NCBI GenBank assembly: GCA_963711215.1
Contig: CAVQDH010000008.1
Span: forward strand, 138,653-202,652
From: WHUA01 sp963711215
GTDB taxonomy: Bacteria > Pseudomonadota > Alphaproteobacteria > UBA8366
Direction of reading: 5' to 3'
Length of the DNA stretch: 64,000 nucleotides
Made by a program: the position numbers and the translations under genes. This document shows, in pieces, positions 35,972 to 46,266 of the stretch; position 1 is the stretch's first letter; each line of letters starts with the position of its first letter. The notes below the pieces were generated by a model. It was not told the origin of the DNA. It saw only the letters and a program-made list of their open reading frames with translations, and searched no databases.

Positions 35972-37743
35972 TGGGTGACCAAAAGAACCTGATTTTGGCG
36001 ATCGTCGCGTCGGTCGCGATCCTCATGCTCTATCAGCTGTTTTTCGACAAGCCGCAGCACGGGCAGCCAGCGACGCAGACGGCCCAGCAGCAGGCGAAGC
36101 CGGCGACCGGCCAGCCGTCCGCCGAAGCCGGAAAGCCTGCGGGGTCGGCCAACGGCGCACCGCAGCTTGGCGTCGACATGAGCGGCGTCGCGAACAAGCC
36201 CGTCGATCTCGTGGCCGAGCGCGCGGCCGCTTTGAAAGCCGTGCCGCGCATCAAGATCAATTCACCTGACTTGACCGGGTCGATCGCGTTGAAGGGCGCG
36301 CGGGTCGACGACGTGTCCCTCAAGAAATACCGGGTCGAACTCGATCCGCACAGCCCGATGGTCGAGCTGCTGCACCCGGTCGGGACATCGCAGGCCTATT
36401 ACGCGGAATTCGGCTGGATCGGCGAGCCGGGCAGCAAGATCAAGGTGCCGGACCGGAATACGATCTGGACCGCCGACCATGAGGAGCTTTCCCCCGGCCA
36501 CCCCGTACTGCTCCGCTGGGACAACGGCGCCGGCCTCGTGTTCGAGCAGCTGCTCTCGCTCGACAAGGACTACATGTTCACGGTTACCCAGCGCGTGCGG
36601 AACACCGGCGCGGCGGCGGCCAACCTGCTGCCCTATGGACTGATATCCCGAAGCGGTACGCCGCAGACCCTGAACTTCTACATCCTGCATGAGGGATTGC
36701 TCGGCGTGATCGACAACACGCTGCACGAGATCAAGTACAAGGATCTGGTGAAGGAAGGGCCGAAGCGCTTCGAATCGACCGGCGGCTGGATGGGCATCAC
36801 CGACAAATACTGGCTGGCCGCGCTCGTCCCTGACCAGAAGTCCCATCTGCGCGTCAGCTTCAAGAGCGATCAGATCGGCAATGTGGAAAAGTATCAGACC
36901 GATTTCCTGATGGATAGCCGGTCGGTCCCCCAGGGCGGCACGATCGAGGTGACCAACCGGCTGTTCGCCGGCGCCAAGCAGGTGCCGGTGCTCGACCGCT
37001 ATGAGGACACGCTCGGCATTCCGCGATTCGATCTGGCGGTCGATTTCGGCTGGTTCTATTTCCTCACCAAGCCGATCTTCTACGCGCTTCTCTGGCTCGA
37101 GAAATATATCGGCAATCTCGGGCTCGCCATTCTCGCGCTCACCGTCGGCATCAAGGCGCTGTTCTTCCCGCTGGCGAACAAGTCCTACAAGGCGATGAGC
37201 AAGATGAAGGCGCTGCAGCCCAAGATGCAGGCCATGAAGGAACGCTTCGGCGACGACCGCCAGCGCATGAACCAGGAGCTCATGGCGCTGTACAAGAAGG
37301 AAGGCGTGAACCCGGCGGCGGGATGCCTTCCCATGGTGATTCAGATCCCGGTCTTCTTTTCGCTGTACAAGGTTCTGTTCGTGACCATCGAGATGCGCCA
37401 CGCGCCCTTCTACGGCTGGATTCACGATCTGTCCGCGCCGGACCCGCTTGGTCTTCTGACGCTGTTCGGGTTCTTCCCCTGGGACGTCCCGCCCATGCTC
37501 CATGTGATCAATATCGGCCTGTGGCCGCTGATCATGGGCTTTACGATGTTCATGCAGCAAAGGCTGAACCCGCAGCCGACCGATGCGATCCAGGCGAAGA
37601 TCTTCATGTTCATGCCGATCATCTTCACCTTCATCCTCGCGAAGTTTCCGGCGGGCCTCGTCATCTACTGGGCCTGGAACAACGTGCTCTCGATGACGCA
37701 GCAATGGGTGATCATGAAGCGCATGGGCGTGAAGCGGACGTGA
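35971..37743 (+). CDS. yidC: Membrane protein insertase YidC
   Basis: A 590-residue gammaproteobacterial/alphaproteobacterial-type YidC. The first helix follows MGDQKNLILAIVASVAILMLYQLFF. A Gln/Ala/Pro-rich linker and the large periplasmic beta domain (about 85-355) follow, with WMGITDKYWLAALVPDQ. The insertase core of five helices then carries GNLGLAILALTVGIKALFFPLANKSYKAMSKMKALQPKM, with the conserved arginine/lysine-rich cytoplasmic hairpin. GTG 35968 one codon upstream is an alternative start. The stop overlaps the ysxC start (GTGA). Confidence 0.96.
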   Translation: MGDQKNLILAIVASVAILMLYQLFFDKPQHGQPATQTAQQQAKPATGQPSAEAGKPAGSANGAPQLGVDMSGVANKPVDLVAERAAALKAVPRIKINSPDLTGSIALKGARVDDVSLKKYRVELDPHSPMVELLHPVGTSQAYYAEFGWIGEPGSKIKVPDRNTIWTADHEELSPGHPVLLRWDNGAGLVFEQLLSLDKDYMFTVTQRVRNTGAAAANLLPYGLISRSGTPQTLNFYILHEGLLGVIDNTLHEIKYKDLVKEGPKRFESTGGWMGITDKYWLAALVPDQKSHLRVSFKSDQIGNVEKYQTDFLMDSRSVPQGGTIEVTNRLFAGAKQVPVLDRYEDTLGIPRFDLAVDFGWFYFLTKPIFYALLWLEKYIGNLGLAILALTVGIKALFFPLANKSYKAMSKMKALQPKMQAMKERFGDDRQRMNQELMALYKKEGVNPAAGCLPMVIQIPVFFSLYKVLFVTIEMRHAPFYGWIHDLSAPDPLGLLTLFGFFPWDVPPMLHVINIGLWPLIMGFTMFMQQRLNPQPTDAIQAKIFMFMPIIFTFILAKFPAGLVIYWAWNNVLSMTQQWVIMKRMGVKRT

Positions 37744-38384
37744 CCCTGGCGCCGGAGGCGGACGGGGACGCAATCGAAGCGGGCCGCAAGCTGTTCGCCC
37801 AGGAATGCCGGTTCATTTCCGGGGCGGCGGACTATGCGGGACTGCCCCGCGACAGCTTGCCCGAGATCGCCTTCGCCGGCCGGTCGAACGTCGGAAAGTC
37901 GAGCCTGATCAATGCCCTGACCGGCCGCAAGACCTTGGCGCGGACGTCCAATACGCCCGGCCGGACCCGGCAGATCAACTTCTTCGACCTCGGGGGCAGG
38001 CTGATGCTGGTCGACCTGCCGGGCTATGGCTACGCGCGCGCGGCAAAGACCGAGGTCCTGGGCTGGACACGGCTGATCGAAGCCTATCTCAAGGGGCGCG
38101 TCGGCTTGCGCCGTCTCTGCCTCCTGATCGACGGCCGGCATGGCCTCAAGCCCGTCGACGATGAGCTGATGACGCTTCTCGACGCTGCTGCGGTGCCCTA
38201 CCGCGTCGTGCTGACCAAGTGCGACAAGGTGCGCGCGGCCGAGCTTGCCGGGCGCGAAGCCGACGTCCGGAAGGCGCTTGCCGCCCATCCGGCGGCCCTG
38301 CCGGATCCGCTCCTCACCAGCGCGGTCAAGGGCGCGGGCATCGAGGCGCTGCGCGCCGATCTGGCGACGCTGGCGAGCGCTTAG
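37740..38384 (+). CDS. ysxC: Ribosome-biogenesis GTPase YihA/YsxC/EngB
   Basis: A 214-residue GTPase needed for large-subunit assembly. G1 is GRSNVGKSS near 47-55, followed by RTSNTPGRTRQINFF (switch I/G2), DLPGYGYA (G3), TKCDK (G4) and TSAVKG (G5). The start is GTG 37740, overlapping the yidC stop. A bidirectional-looking terminator follows at 38395-38420, separating it from argB. Confidence 0.95.
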   Translation: MTLAPEADGDAIEAGRKLFAQECRFISGAADYAGLPRDSLPEIAFAGRSNVGKSSLINALTGRKTLARTSNTPGRTRQINFFDLGGRLMLVDLPGYGYARAAKTEVLGWTRLIEAYLKGRVGLRRLCLLIDGRHGLKPVDDELMTLLDAAAVPYRVVLTKCDKVRAAELAGREADVRKALAAHPAALPDPLLTSAVKGAGIEALRADLATLASA

Positions 38385-38394
38385 GGAATGCGTT

Positions 38395-38420
38395 AAAAGG
38401 GCGGCGATCTTCGCCCTTTT
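38395..38420 (+). terminator. Rho-independent terminator after ysxC
   Basis: A nine-base-pair stem AAAAGGGCG / CGCCCTTTT with an eight-base loop and a closing T-run of four. It sits 11 bases after the ysxC stop and 24 bases before the argB ATG. Because the A and T runs flank it symmetrically it could work in both directions. Confidence 0.75.
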
Positions 38421-38443
38421 GCCATCCAGGGGATCCGACGACG

Positions 38444-39352
38444 ATGAACGACGACAAGACTGCATTGCGCGCGAAATGGCTGGAGCAGGCCAGCATCCTC
38501 ACCGAGGCGCTGCCCTTCATGCGCCGTTACGCCGGGCACACCTTCGTCATCAAGTATGGCGGGCATGCGATGGGGGACGATGCGCTCGCCGCCGACTTCG
38601 CCCGCGATGTGGTGCTGCTCAAGCAGGTCGGGATCAACCCGGTCGTCGTGCATGGCGGCGGGCCGCAGATCGGCGCCATGCTGCAGCGGCTCAAGATCAA
38701 GAGCGAGTTCATCGACGGCCTGCGCGTCACGGACGCCGCCACGGTGGAGATCGTGGAAATGGTCCTGTCCGGCCGGATCAACAAGCAGATCGTGGCCAGC
38801 ATCGGCGCCGCCGGCGGCCGCGCGATCGGCCTGTCGGGCAAGGATGGCGGCATGATCAAGGTGCGTCAGGTGACGCGCACCACCCGCGATCCGGATTCCA
38901 ACATCGAGAAGGTGGTCGACCTCGGTTTCGTCGGCGATCCCGAGCATATCGACACGCATGTGCTGAACGTGCTGAGCAGGACTGACATCATTCCCGTCAT
39001 CGCGCCGCTCGGGATTGACGAGTCCGGGCAGACCTTCAACATCAACGCGGACACGGTCGCGGGTGCCGTCGCCGGCGCGCTGAAAGCGACGCGCATGCTG
39101 CTGTTGACCGACGTGGAAGGCGTGCTCGACAAGAACAAGAAGCTCATCCCGGATATGACCATTGCCGACGCGCACCGTTATCGCGAGGACGGCACGATCA
39201 CCGGCGGCATGATCCCCAAGGTGGAAACCTGTATCGAGGCGGTCGAGGCTGGCGCCGAAGGCGCGGTCATCATCGATGGCCGCGTGCCGCACGGCATCCT
39301 GCTCGAAATCTTCACCGAACACGGGTCGGGGACGATTATCCGGCGCGGCTGA
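38444..39352 (+). CDS. argB: Acetylglutamate kinase
   Basis: A 302-residue amino acid kinase, second step of arginine synthesis. It shows FVIKYGGHAMGD (ATP-binding lysine), NPVVVHGGGPQIG (substrate glycine loop), EFIDGLRVTDAATV, and NINADTVAGAVAGAL; KATRMLLLTDVEGVLDK and ITGGMIPKVE are the C-terminal ATP-binding blocks. An N-terminal helix of about 20 residues (KTALRAKWLEQASILTEALP) is the type linked to hexamer formation and arginine feedback inhibition. argB next to ysxC is a conserved alphaproteobacterial order. Confidence 0.95.
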   Translation: MNDDKTALRAKWLEQASILTEALPFMRRYAGHTFVIKYGGHAMGDDALAADFARDVVLLKQVGINPVVVHGGGPQIGAMLQRLKIKSEFIDGLRVTDAATVEIVEMVLSGRINKQIVASIGAAGGRAIGLSGKDGGMIKVRQVTRTTRDPDSNIEKVVDLGFVGDPEHIDTHVLNVLSRTDIIPVIAPLGIDESGQTFNINADTVAGAVAGALKATRMLLLTDVEGVLDKNKKLIPDMTIADAHRYREDGTITGGMIPKVETCIEAVEAGAEGAVIIDGRVPHGILLEIFTEHGSGTIIRRG

Positions 39353-39366
39353 GCGCGCCGCAGGCC

Positions 39367-41076
39367 TCAGCGCTCGTTGACGCGCTGCTGCGGCTCGACG
39401 GCCGCGGGCGCCAGCGTGAGGCGGCCCTTGCCGCCGTGCTTCGACTCGTACATGGCCGCATCGGCGCGGGAGATCAGCGCATCCCGGCTCTCGCCGCTGC
39501 GCGGATCGTAGATCGCGATGCCGAGCGATATGGCGAGCGGCTTGTCGCGCGATCCGCTCATGCTCTTGAGCGCCCGGGCCGCTTCCAGCAGCTTCTCGCC
39601 GCGTTTGATTGCGACGTTGGCGTCGGTGTCGTCCAGCCACATGGCGAACTCGTCGCCGCCCAGGCGGCCGATCAGGTCGTATTCCCGCGTGTTGCTGCGC
39701 AGGATGTCGCTGAGCCGGCGCAGGACCGCGTCGCCCTTGTCGTGACCGAGGTTGTCGTTGACCAGCTTGAAGTTGTCCAGATCGACATAGATCAGCGTGC
39801 CGCGCTTGGCGCGCTGCTGTGCCCGGTCGATCCGCAGATCGAGCTCTTCGTGGAAGAACCGCCGGTTGACCAGGCCGGTCAGCTCGTCGAAGCGCGACAG
39901 CGTCTCGAGCTTCCGTTGCTCGGAGATCTGCAGCACGACGCCGCTGAACTGCTCGCGCAGCTCGGCCAGAAGCAGCTCGTTCTCCTCGGTCCAGACGGCA
40001 TTCGGTTCGACATGCCAAACGAGGAAGGCGGCCGTCGGCCCGTGCTCGTTTGCCGTCATCATGCCGAGCACCGGCCTTCCCGCCACCACGGCCTGATGAA
40101 GATCGGCGGGGCCCATGCGCTTCACCAGCTGATGGGAATAGCGCTCCGCGATTCCGGTTTCGCCGAATTGCGCCGCCTTTGTCGCGCGGCCGTGCTCGTC
40201 GAACAGGAAGGCCTCGCAGGCGCTGCCTTCCACCGCCGTGCAGATCGCCCGCGCCGCCGTGTCGAGCATGCCTTTGGCCGTCTTGTGCATGAGCGCCGAG
40301 TCGATGATGTGCTTGATGGCGCGCTCGCGGACACGCCGCCGCGTCTCGGAGCTATCGACCAGGTGCGAGCTGGTCACGTCGTGGCAGACGCCGCGCGCGC
40401 CCAGGCGCTTGCCGTCCTTGCCGAAGACCGGCATGGCCGAGACGGCGAGGCAGACCGGGCTGCCATCCGCGTTGCGCACCCAGACTTCCTGCTGGCGCAC
40501 CGGCGCCGGCGTGTTGAAGGGAAGAATCGCGGCCGCGCCGGGATCGCGCAGCAGAAGGTCCCGCGGATTCTTGCCGAGCAGCATTTTCGTGGCGAAGCCG
40601 AACGCCCCGTTGCCCGAGACGAAAGTGAAGGTGCCGTCTGGGCCGGTCTCCCAGGCGAAGTCGGCCGACAGCTCCACCAGCTCGCGGTATCGCCGCTCGG
40701 ACGCCGCCGCCGCATCCAGTGTGGCGGTGATGTCGAGGCCGATCACGAAGGCCCGGCGCGCGGCAACCGGGACGACCATGGTCTCCAGGGTCCGCGTTCC
40801 GCCTTTGCCCTCGCCGGGAAGGGTCAGCGTGGCCCGCGCCGCGGCCCCCTGATCGCAGGCGGTCTTGATCAGGTCCAGCATGGCGAGGGCCGCTTCGTTG
40901 GCGTCGCGGCGGTCGAGGATCGCCATCAGGCGGCGCCCGTGCGCATTGAGCGCGCGGATCTCTCCGTCATCGGTGATCTCGAGCGCGGGCCCTGGGAAGC
41001 TGGCCAGCGCGCTGGCCGAATCGGCCGATTGCTCGGTCTTGCGCGCCCCGCGCTTTGCCTCGGATTTTAATGGCAT
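39367..41076 (-). CDS. PAS-(GAF-like)-GGDEF diguanylate cyclase
   Basis: A 569-residue soluble signalling protein. A PAS-type segment of about 110 residues includes YRELVELSADFAWETGPDGTF and ARGVCHDVTSS. A GAF-like sensor region (about 255-375) follows, then a complete GGDEF domain: LSRFDELTGLVNRRFF, YVDLDNFKLVNDNLGHDKGD and GRLGGDEFAMWL. The inhibitory site REYD sits five residues before GGDEF, so feedback inhibition by c-di-GMP is expected. It makes c-di-GMP from GTP. No EAL domain is present. The start at 41076 is chosen; the frame is open to 41253. Convergent with argB. Confidence 0.9.
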   Translation of the reverse strand: MPLKSEAKRGARKTEQSADSASALASFPGPALEITDDGEIRALNAHGRRLMAILDRRDANEAALAMLDLIKTACDQGAAARATLTLPGEGKGGTRTLETMVVPVAARRAFVIGLDITATLDAAAASERRYRELVELSADFAWETGPDGTFTFVSGNGAFGFATKMLLGKNPRDLLLRDPGAAAILPFNTPAPVRQQEVWVRNADGSPVCLAVSAMPVFGKDGKRLGARGVCHDVTSSHLVDSSETRRRVRERAIKHIIDSALMHKTAKGMLDTAARAICTAVEGSACEAFLFDEHGRATKAAQFGETGIAERYSHQLVKRMGPADLHQAVVAGRPVLGMMTANEHGPTAAFLVWHVEPNAVWTEENELLLAELREQFSGVVLQISEQRKLETLSRFDELTGLVNRRFFHEELDLRIDRAQQRAKRGTLIYVDLDNFKLVNDNLGHDKGDAVLRRLSDILRSNTREYDLIGRLGGDEFAMWLDDTDANVAIKRGEKLLEAARALKSMSGSRDKPLAISLGIAIYDPRSGESRDALISRADAAMYESKHGGKGRLTLAPAAVEPQQRVNER

Positions 41077-41230
41077 TTTAGAGCTCCGCCTTCCGGCGTG
41101 GATTTCTTCCGCCGGTGGCGCGAGACTATTGGGTAAGGGTTTATTAATTGTTAGCGCCCGGTTCGGGTCCGTGACGTTCGGCGTCGAGCCGGGGCTTGCC
41201 GTGCGCGGACGGTTGAGACACTCTCCGGCT

Positions 41231-41912
41231 ATGAAATCGGTCCCACACGACACGCGTTGACTGGGTCTTCGACCTGGACAACACGCTCTATCCCGCCGCC
41301 TGCAATCTGTTCGTTCAGGTCGACCGGCGCATCCAGCAGTACATCATGGACCTGTTTGGCGCCGGGCCCGAGGAAGCGAGGAAGATCCAGAAGGGGTTCT
41401 TCCACGAATACGGCACGACGCTGAGTGGCTTGATGCTGAACCACGGCGTCGACCCCGCCGCGTATCTCCAGTACGTGCACGACATCGATGTCAGCCCGGT
41501 GCAGCCGAACCCGACGCTGGATGCGGTGCTGGCGCAGTTGCCCGGCCGCAAGCTGATCTACACCAACGGCTCGGTGCCGCATGCGGAGCGCGTGATGGAG
41601 CGGCTCGGCGTATCGCGGCATTTCGACGGCGTCTTCGACATCGTTGCCGCCAATTACGTGCCGAAGCCCGAGCCCGCGGCGTTCGATGTCTTCGTCAAGC
41701 GCTACGCGGTGGAGCCGTCACGCGCCGTGATGGTCGAGGATATCGCCCGCAACCTCGCGCCGGCGCATGCGCTTGGCATGACCACGGTGTGGATCCGCAG
41801 CGACCATCACTGGTCGGGCGGCAGCGAGACGGACCCCCATATTCACCACGTCATCGACGACCTCGTCGACTGGCTGACGGGTGTGGCCGAAACGATGCCG
41901 CGCTCGCCTTGA
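41231..41912 (+). CDS. HAD-family pyrimidine 5'-nucleotidase (SDT1-like; frameshift near the start)
   Basis: A haloacid-dehalogenase phosphatase. The catalytic motif I is VFDLDNTLYP, motif II lies in LIYTNGS, motif III uses the lysine in YVPKPEP, and motif IV is MVEDIARNL. This pattern and the cap sequence QYVHDIDVSPVQPNPTLDAVL match the yeast SDT1-type pyrimidine nucleotidase family. The conserved frame has no start codon before motif I. An ATG at 41231 (MKSVPHDTR) reads into it if one base is missing near 41255. With that repair the protein has about 227 residues. The gene preceding dapD is commonly this nucleotidase in Alphaproteobacteria. Confidence 0.82.
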
Positions 41913-41978
41913 CTCGCTATGCCTTCTTCCCCAGAGTCGCGGCCTGACCAGCCATAACAATCTGTCCGAGTCCGAGCC

Positions 41979-42821
<843 letters not shown>

Positions 42822-42825
42822 CGAC

Positions 42826-43977
42826 TTGATCGATGCGGTGGAACTGGCACGCGACCTGATCCGCTGTCCGAGCGTGACGCCGGCAGAGGGCGGCGCGCTC
42901 GGCCACCTGCAGAAAGTGCTCGAAGGGCTGGGCTTCGTCTGCCATCGGCTCCGCTTTTCGGACGCGGACACGCCCGACGTCGACAACCTCTATGCGCGCT
43001 ACGGCACCGCGGCGCCGAATTTCTGCTTCGCCGGCCATACCGACGTCGTGCCGACCGGGCCGCTCGACGGCTGGACCGTCGATCCTTTCGCCGCCGAGAT
43101 TCGCGACGGCTTTCTTTACGGGCGCGGCGCGGTCGACATGAAAAGCGCGATTGCGGCGTTCACTGCGGCCGCCGCGGGCGCGATCGGCGACGGCATCGTC
43201 AAAGGCTCGATCAGCTTCCTGATCACCGGCGACGAGGAAGGCCCGTCGATCAACGGCACCAAGAAGGTGCTCGGCTGGCTCGCCGAGCAGGGCGAGCGGA
43301 TCGACCATTGCATCGTCGGCGAGCCGACCAACCCGAGCCGCATCGGCGAGATGATGAAAATCGGCCGCCGCGGCAGCATGAACAGCATCCTGACGGTCAA
43401 AGGCAAGCAGGGGCATGTCGCCTATCCGCATCTTGCGGACAACGCGGCGCATCTGCTGGTGCGCATGATGCACGCGCTGACTCGGGAGCCGCTCGACGCG
43501 GGCAACGCGCATTTCCAGCCGTCGAGCCTGCAGATCACCACCATCGACATCGGCAACCCGACGGAAAACGTCATTCCCGGCTCGGCGGAAGCGCGCTTCA
43601 ATATCCGCTTCAACGACATGCACAGCTCGGACTCGCTGAGCCGCTGGATCCGCAAGACGCTCGACGAGGTCGCGGGCGAGCCGGGCCGCTACGACCTCAA
43701 GATCCGCGTCAGCGGCGAATCCTTCATCTTCCCGCCGGGCGAGTTCAGCGACCTGATCACCGCCGGCGTCGAGCAGGTGACCGGGCGCAAGCCGGAGCTC
43801 AGCACGACCGGCGGCACGTCCGACGCGCGATTCATCAAGGATCATTGTCCCGTCGCGGAATTCGGCCTGGTCGGCGAGACGATGCACAAGATCGACGAGC
43901 GATGCAGCCTGGACGACATCCGGGCGCTCGCGGCGATTTACCGGGCCGTCCTGAACCGCTACTTCGAGAAGCGCTGA
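42826..43977 (+). CDS. dapE: Succinyl-diaminopimelate desuccinylase
   Basis: A 383-residue di-zinc M20 peptidase-family hydrolase that releases succinate from N-succinyl-LL-diaminopimelate. Metal ligands and catalytic residues appear in FAGHTDVVPTG, GRGAVDMKSAIAAF, ITGDEEGPSINGT (catalytic glutamate pair) and IVGEPTN; the final histidine is in GETMHKIDE. The start is TTG 42826, four bases after the dapD stop. It feeds diaminopimelate for peptidoglycan and, through LysA, lysine. Confidence 0.96.
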   Translation: MIDAVELARDLIRCPSVTPAEGGALGHLQKVLEGLGFVCHRLRFSDADTPDVDNLYARYGTAAPNFCFAGHTDVVPTGPLDGWTVDPFAAEIRDGFLYGRGAVDMKSAIAAFTAAAAGAIGDGIVKGSISFLITGDEEGPSINGTKKVLGWLAEQGERIDHCIVGEPTNPSRIGEMMKIGRRGSMNSILTVKGKQGHVAYPHLADNAAHLLVRMMHALTREPLDAGNAHFQPSSLQITTIDIGNPTENVIPGSAEARFNIRFNDMHSSDSLSRWIRKTLDEVAGEPGRYDLKIRVSGESFIFPPGEFSDLITAGVEQVTGRKPELSTTGGTSDARFIKDHCPVAEFGLVGETMHKIDERCSLDDIRALAAIYRAVLNRYFEKR

Positions 43978-43989
43978 TTGTTTGGTCGG

Positions 43990-44559
43990 ATGATTACAGT
44001 ATCCGAGGCGTTCACGGGCCTGTACGCCGCCTGGCGCCTGTTCCTGCGCGATGGCCGCGCGGTGACGCTGCTCGACGGCACGCCGGCCGGGGCCCTGAAA
44101 TCCTTCTATTGCGCGGCCATCGTCCTGCCCGCCTATATCCTCGTGGTCGTGGTCGGGCATACGCCGGCGGTGGCGGAGATCGATTGGTTCCGTTTTTTCG
44201 TCGTCGAGGCGATCGCCTATGTCGTGAGCTGGTGCGCCTGGCCGCTGCTGATGTACTACGTTGCCCAGGCGCTCGACCGGTCCGCCTCCTATTTCCTGTA
44301 CGTGTCGGCTTATAACTGGGCGTCAGGCCCGCAGATGCTGGTTCTGCTGGTCGTGCTTCTCCTATCGGTCACCGGCATCGTCTCGGACGACCTGGTGACG
44401 ATCGCCAACCTCGCGGCGCTCGTGATCGTTCTGCTCTACCACCTGTTCATCGTGCGCGTGACGCTCAAGCTGACGTTCTTCGTCAGCCTCGGCCTTGTCG
44501 TGGCGGAAGCGATGGTGAGCCAGTTCCTCATCCAGGCGCGCAACTCCATGCTGCACTGA
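43990..44559 (+). CDS. Integral membrane protein of unknown function
   Basis: A 189-residue protein with about five hydrophobic helices: FYCAAIVLPAYILVVVVG, FVVEAIAYVVSWCAWPLLMYYVA, MLVLLVVLLLSVTGIV, LAALVIVLLYHLFIV and LTFFVSLGLVVAEAMVSQF. It has the look of Yip1-like membrane proteins but no diagnostic motif. It follows dapE by 12 bases and is convergent with truA. This position recurs in alphaproteobacterial genomes; function is unknown. Confidence 0.7.
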   Translation: MITVSEAFTGLYAAWRLFLRDGRAVTLLDGTPAGALKSFYCAAIVLPAYILVVVVGHTPAVAEIDWFRFFVVEAIAYVVSWCAWPLLMYYVAQALDRSASYFLYVSAYNWASGPQMLVLLVVLLLSVTGIVSDDLVTIANLAALVIVLLYHLFIVRVTLKLTFFVSLGLVVAEAMVSQFLIQARNSMLH

Positions 44560-44568
44560 GCGCGGGCG

Positions 44569-45312
44569 CTACGCTCCGTAATCGACGCGCGTGAGGTAGA
44601 GCCCCTCGGCGGGCGCGGTCGGTCCGGCCCGGCTGCGGTCGCGGGCGGTGAGCGCCGCGACGACATCCGCCGCGCTCCACTTGCCTTCGCCGACCAGCTT
44701 GAGCGTGCCGACGATGTTCCGCACCTGATGGTGCAGGAAGGACCGTGCGCGGGCGGCAATGTGGATTTCCTCGCCGGCCGCCGTGACCGAAAGGGCATCC
44801 AGCGTCTTGACCGGCGAATCCGCCTGGCAGGCTACGGCGCGGAAGCTCGTGAAGTCGTGCTTGCCGACGAGATGCTGCGCCGCCTCGTGCATCGCGGCGG
44901 CGTCGAGCGGCGTGCCGACATGCCATACGCGGCCGTGATCCAGCGCCGGCGGCGGGCGCCGGTTCAGAATGCGATATCGGTAATGCCGCATGACGGCGGA
45001 GAAGCGGGCATGGAAATTGTCGTCCATTGCCTCCGCCGACAGCACGACGACCGGCTGGGGCTTGAGATGGAAGTTGAGCGCGTCGCGCACCGTATCGGCG
45101 GTGGCGTCCCTGGCGATATCGACATGGGCGACCTGGCCCGTCGCATGCACGCCCGCGTCGGTCCGGCCGGCGCCAAAGAGCGTGACGGTCTCGCCGCAGA
45201 AGGCTTCGACGGCGCGCTCGAGCGCCGCCTGGACCGAGGGGCCGTTGTCCTGGCGCTGCCAGCCGACGAAGGGGCCTCCGTCATATTCCAGGGTCAGCTT
45301 CCACCGGGTCAT
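44569..45312 (-). CDS. truA: tRNA pseudouridine synthase A (38-40)
   Basis: A 247-residue enzyme making pseudouridine at positions 38-40 of tRNA anticodon stems. The catalytic aspartate is in GAGRTDAGVHATGQ (D52). EYDGGPFVGWQRQ, NFHARFSAVMRHYRYRI, and ARSFLHHQVRNIVGTL are the other conserved blocks. The start overlaps the fmt stop (ATGA). Confidence 0.96.
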   Translation of the reverse strand: MTRWKLTLEYDGGPFVGWQRQDNGPSVQAALERAVEAFCGETVTLFGAGRTDAGVHATGQVAHVDIARDATADTVRDALNFHLKPQPVVVLSAEAMDDNFHARFSAVMRHYRYRILNRRPPPALDHGRVWHVGTPLDAAAMHEAAQHLVGKHDFTSFRAVACQADSPVKTLDALSVTAAGEEIHIAARARSFLHHQVRNIVGTLKLVGEGKWSAADVVAALTARDRSRAGPTAPAEGLYLTRVDYGA

Positions 45313-46229
45313 GGCAGCCGCGTGCCCTTGGCCACCGGCGCGCCCCGCAGGAAGGCCTCGCGGTCGAGCGCGCGGCGTCCCTCGCGCTGCAGGTGCAGGA
45401 GCTGCAGCGCACCCTCGCCGCACGCGACCGTCAGCCGATCGTCGAGCACGGTCCCCGGCTCGCCCACGCCCGCTATGACACCCGCGGCCAGAACCTTGAC
45501 GCGGGTTCCGTCGAGCTCGAACCAGGCGCCGGGGCGGGGCGCGAACGCTCGAACCTGGCGCTCGATCACCTCTGCGGTGTTCCGCCAGTCGATGCGCGCA
45601 TCGGCGGGCTCGATCTTCTTCGCATAGGTGACGCCGGCATCGGGCTGCGGGCGCGGCTCCAGCGCCCCGGATTCGAGGCCGTCAAGCGCCTGGACGATCA
45701 GGGCGGCACCGCATTCCGCGAGCGCGTCATGCAGCGTGGCTGCGGTCGCGCCGGCGTCGACCGGAACCGTCTCCTGAAGCAGGATGGCGCCGGTGTCGAG
45801 CCCTTCGTCCATCTGCATGATCGTGATGCCCGTCATCGCGTCGCCGGCCAGGATGGCGCGCTGGATCGGGGCGGCGCCGCGCCAGCGGGGCAGCAGGGAG
45901 GCGTGAATGTTGAGGCAGCCATGGCGCGGGGCGTCGAGGATCGGCTTCGGCAGGATCAGCCCGTAGGCGGCCACCACGGCGACGTCGAGCTCGAGGGCGG
46001 CAAAGGCCGCCTGCGCGTCCGGCTTGCGCAGGCTGGCCGGCGTGTGGACGGGCAGGCCGGCGGCTGCCGCGGCCGCCTGGACGGCGCTCGGACGTTCCTT
46101 CTGGCCGCGCCCCGCCGGACGCGGCGGCTGGCAATAGACGGCGGCGATCTCATGGCCGGCGGCCGCGAGCGACCGTAGCGCCGGCACTGCGAATTCCGGC
46201 GTTCCCATGAAGGCTAGTCGCAGGGGCAT
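45309..46229 (-). CDS. fmt: Methionyl-tRNA formyltransferase
   Basis: A 306-residue enzyme that formylates initiator Met-tRNA using 10-formyltetrahydrofolate. Catalytic Asn-His and Asp are in LNIHASLLPRWRGAAPIQRAI and MDEGLDTGAIL. The C-terminal tRNA-binding OB domain contains VRAFAPRPGAWFELDG. Coupled to truA downstream and 37 bases after def, forming def-fmt-truA. Confidence 0.96.
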   Translation of the reverse strand: MPLRLAFMGTPEFAVPALRSLAAAGHEIAAVYCQPPRPAGRGQKERPSAVQAAAAAAGLPVHTPASLRKPDAQAAFAALELDVAVVAAYGLILPKPILDAPRHGCLNIHASLLPRWRGAAPIQRAILAGDAMTGITIMQMDEGLDTGAILLQETVPVDAGATAATLHDALAECGAALIVQALDGLESGALEPRPQPDAGVTYAKKIEPADARIDWRNTAEVIERQVRAFAPRPGAWFELDGTRVKVLAAGVIAGVGEPGTVLDDRLTVACGEGALQLLHLQREGRRALDREAFLRGAPVAKGTRLP

Positions 46230-46266
46230 GGCGGCGGACCTGGTCGGATGGACGGCGGGCGGCGGA

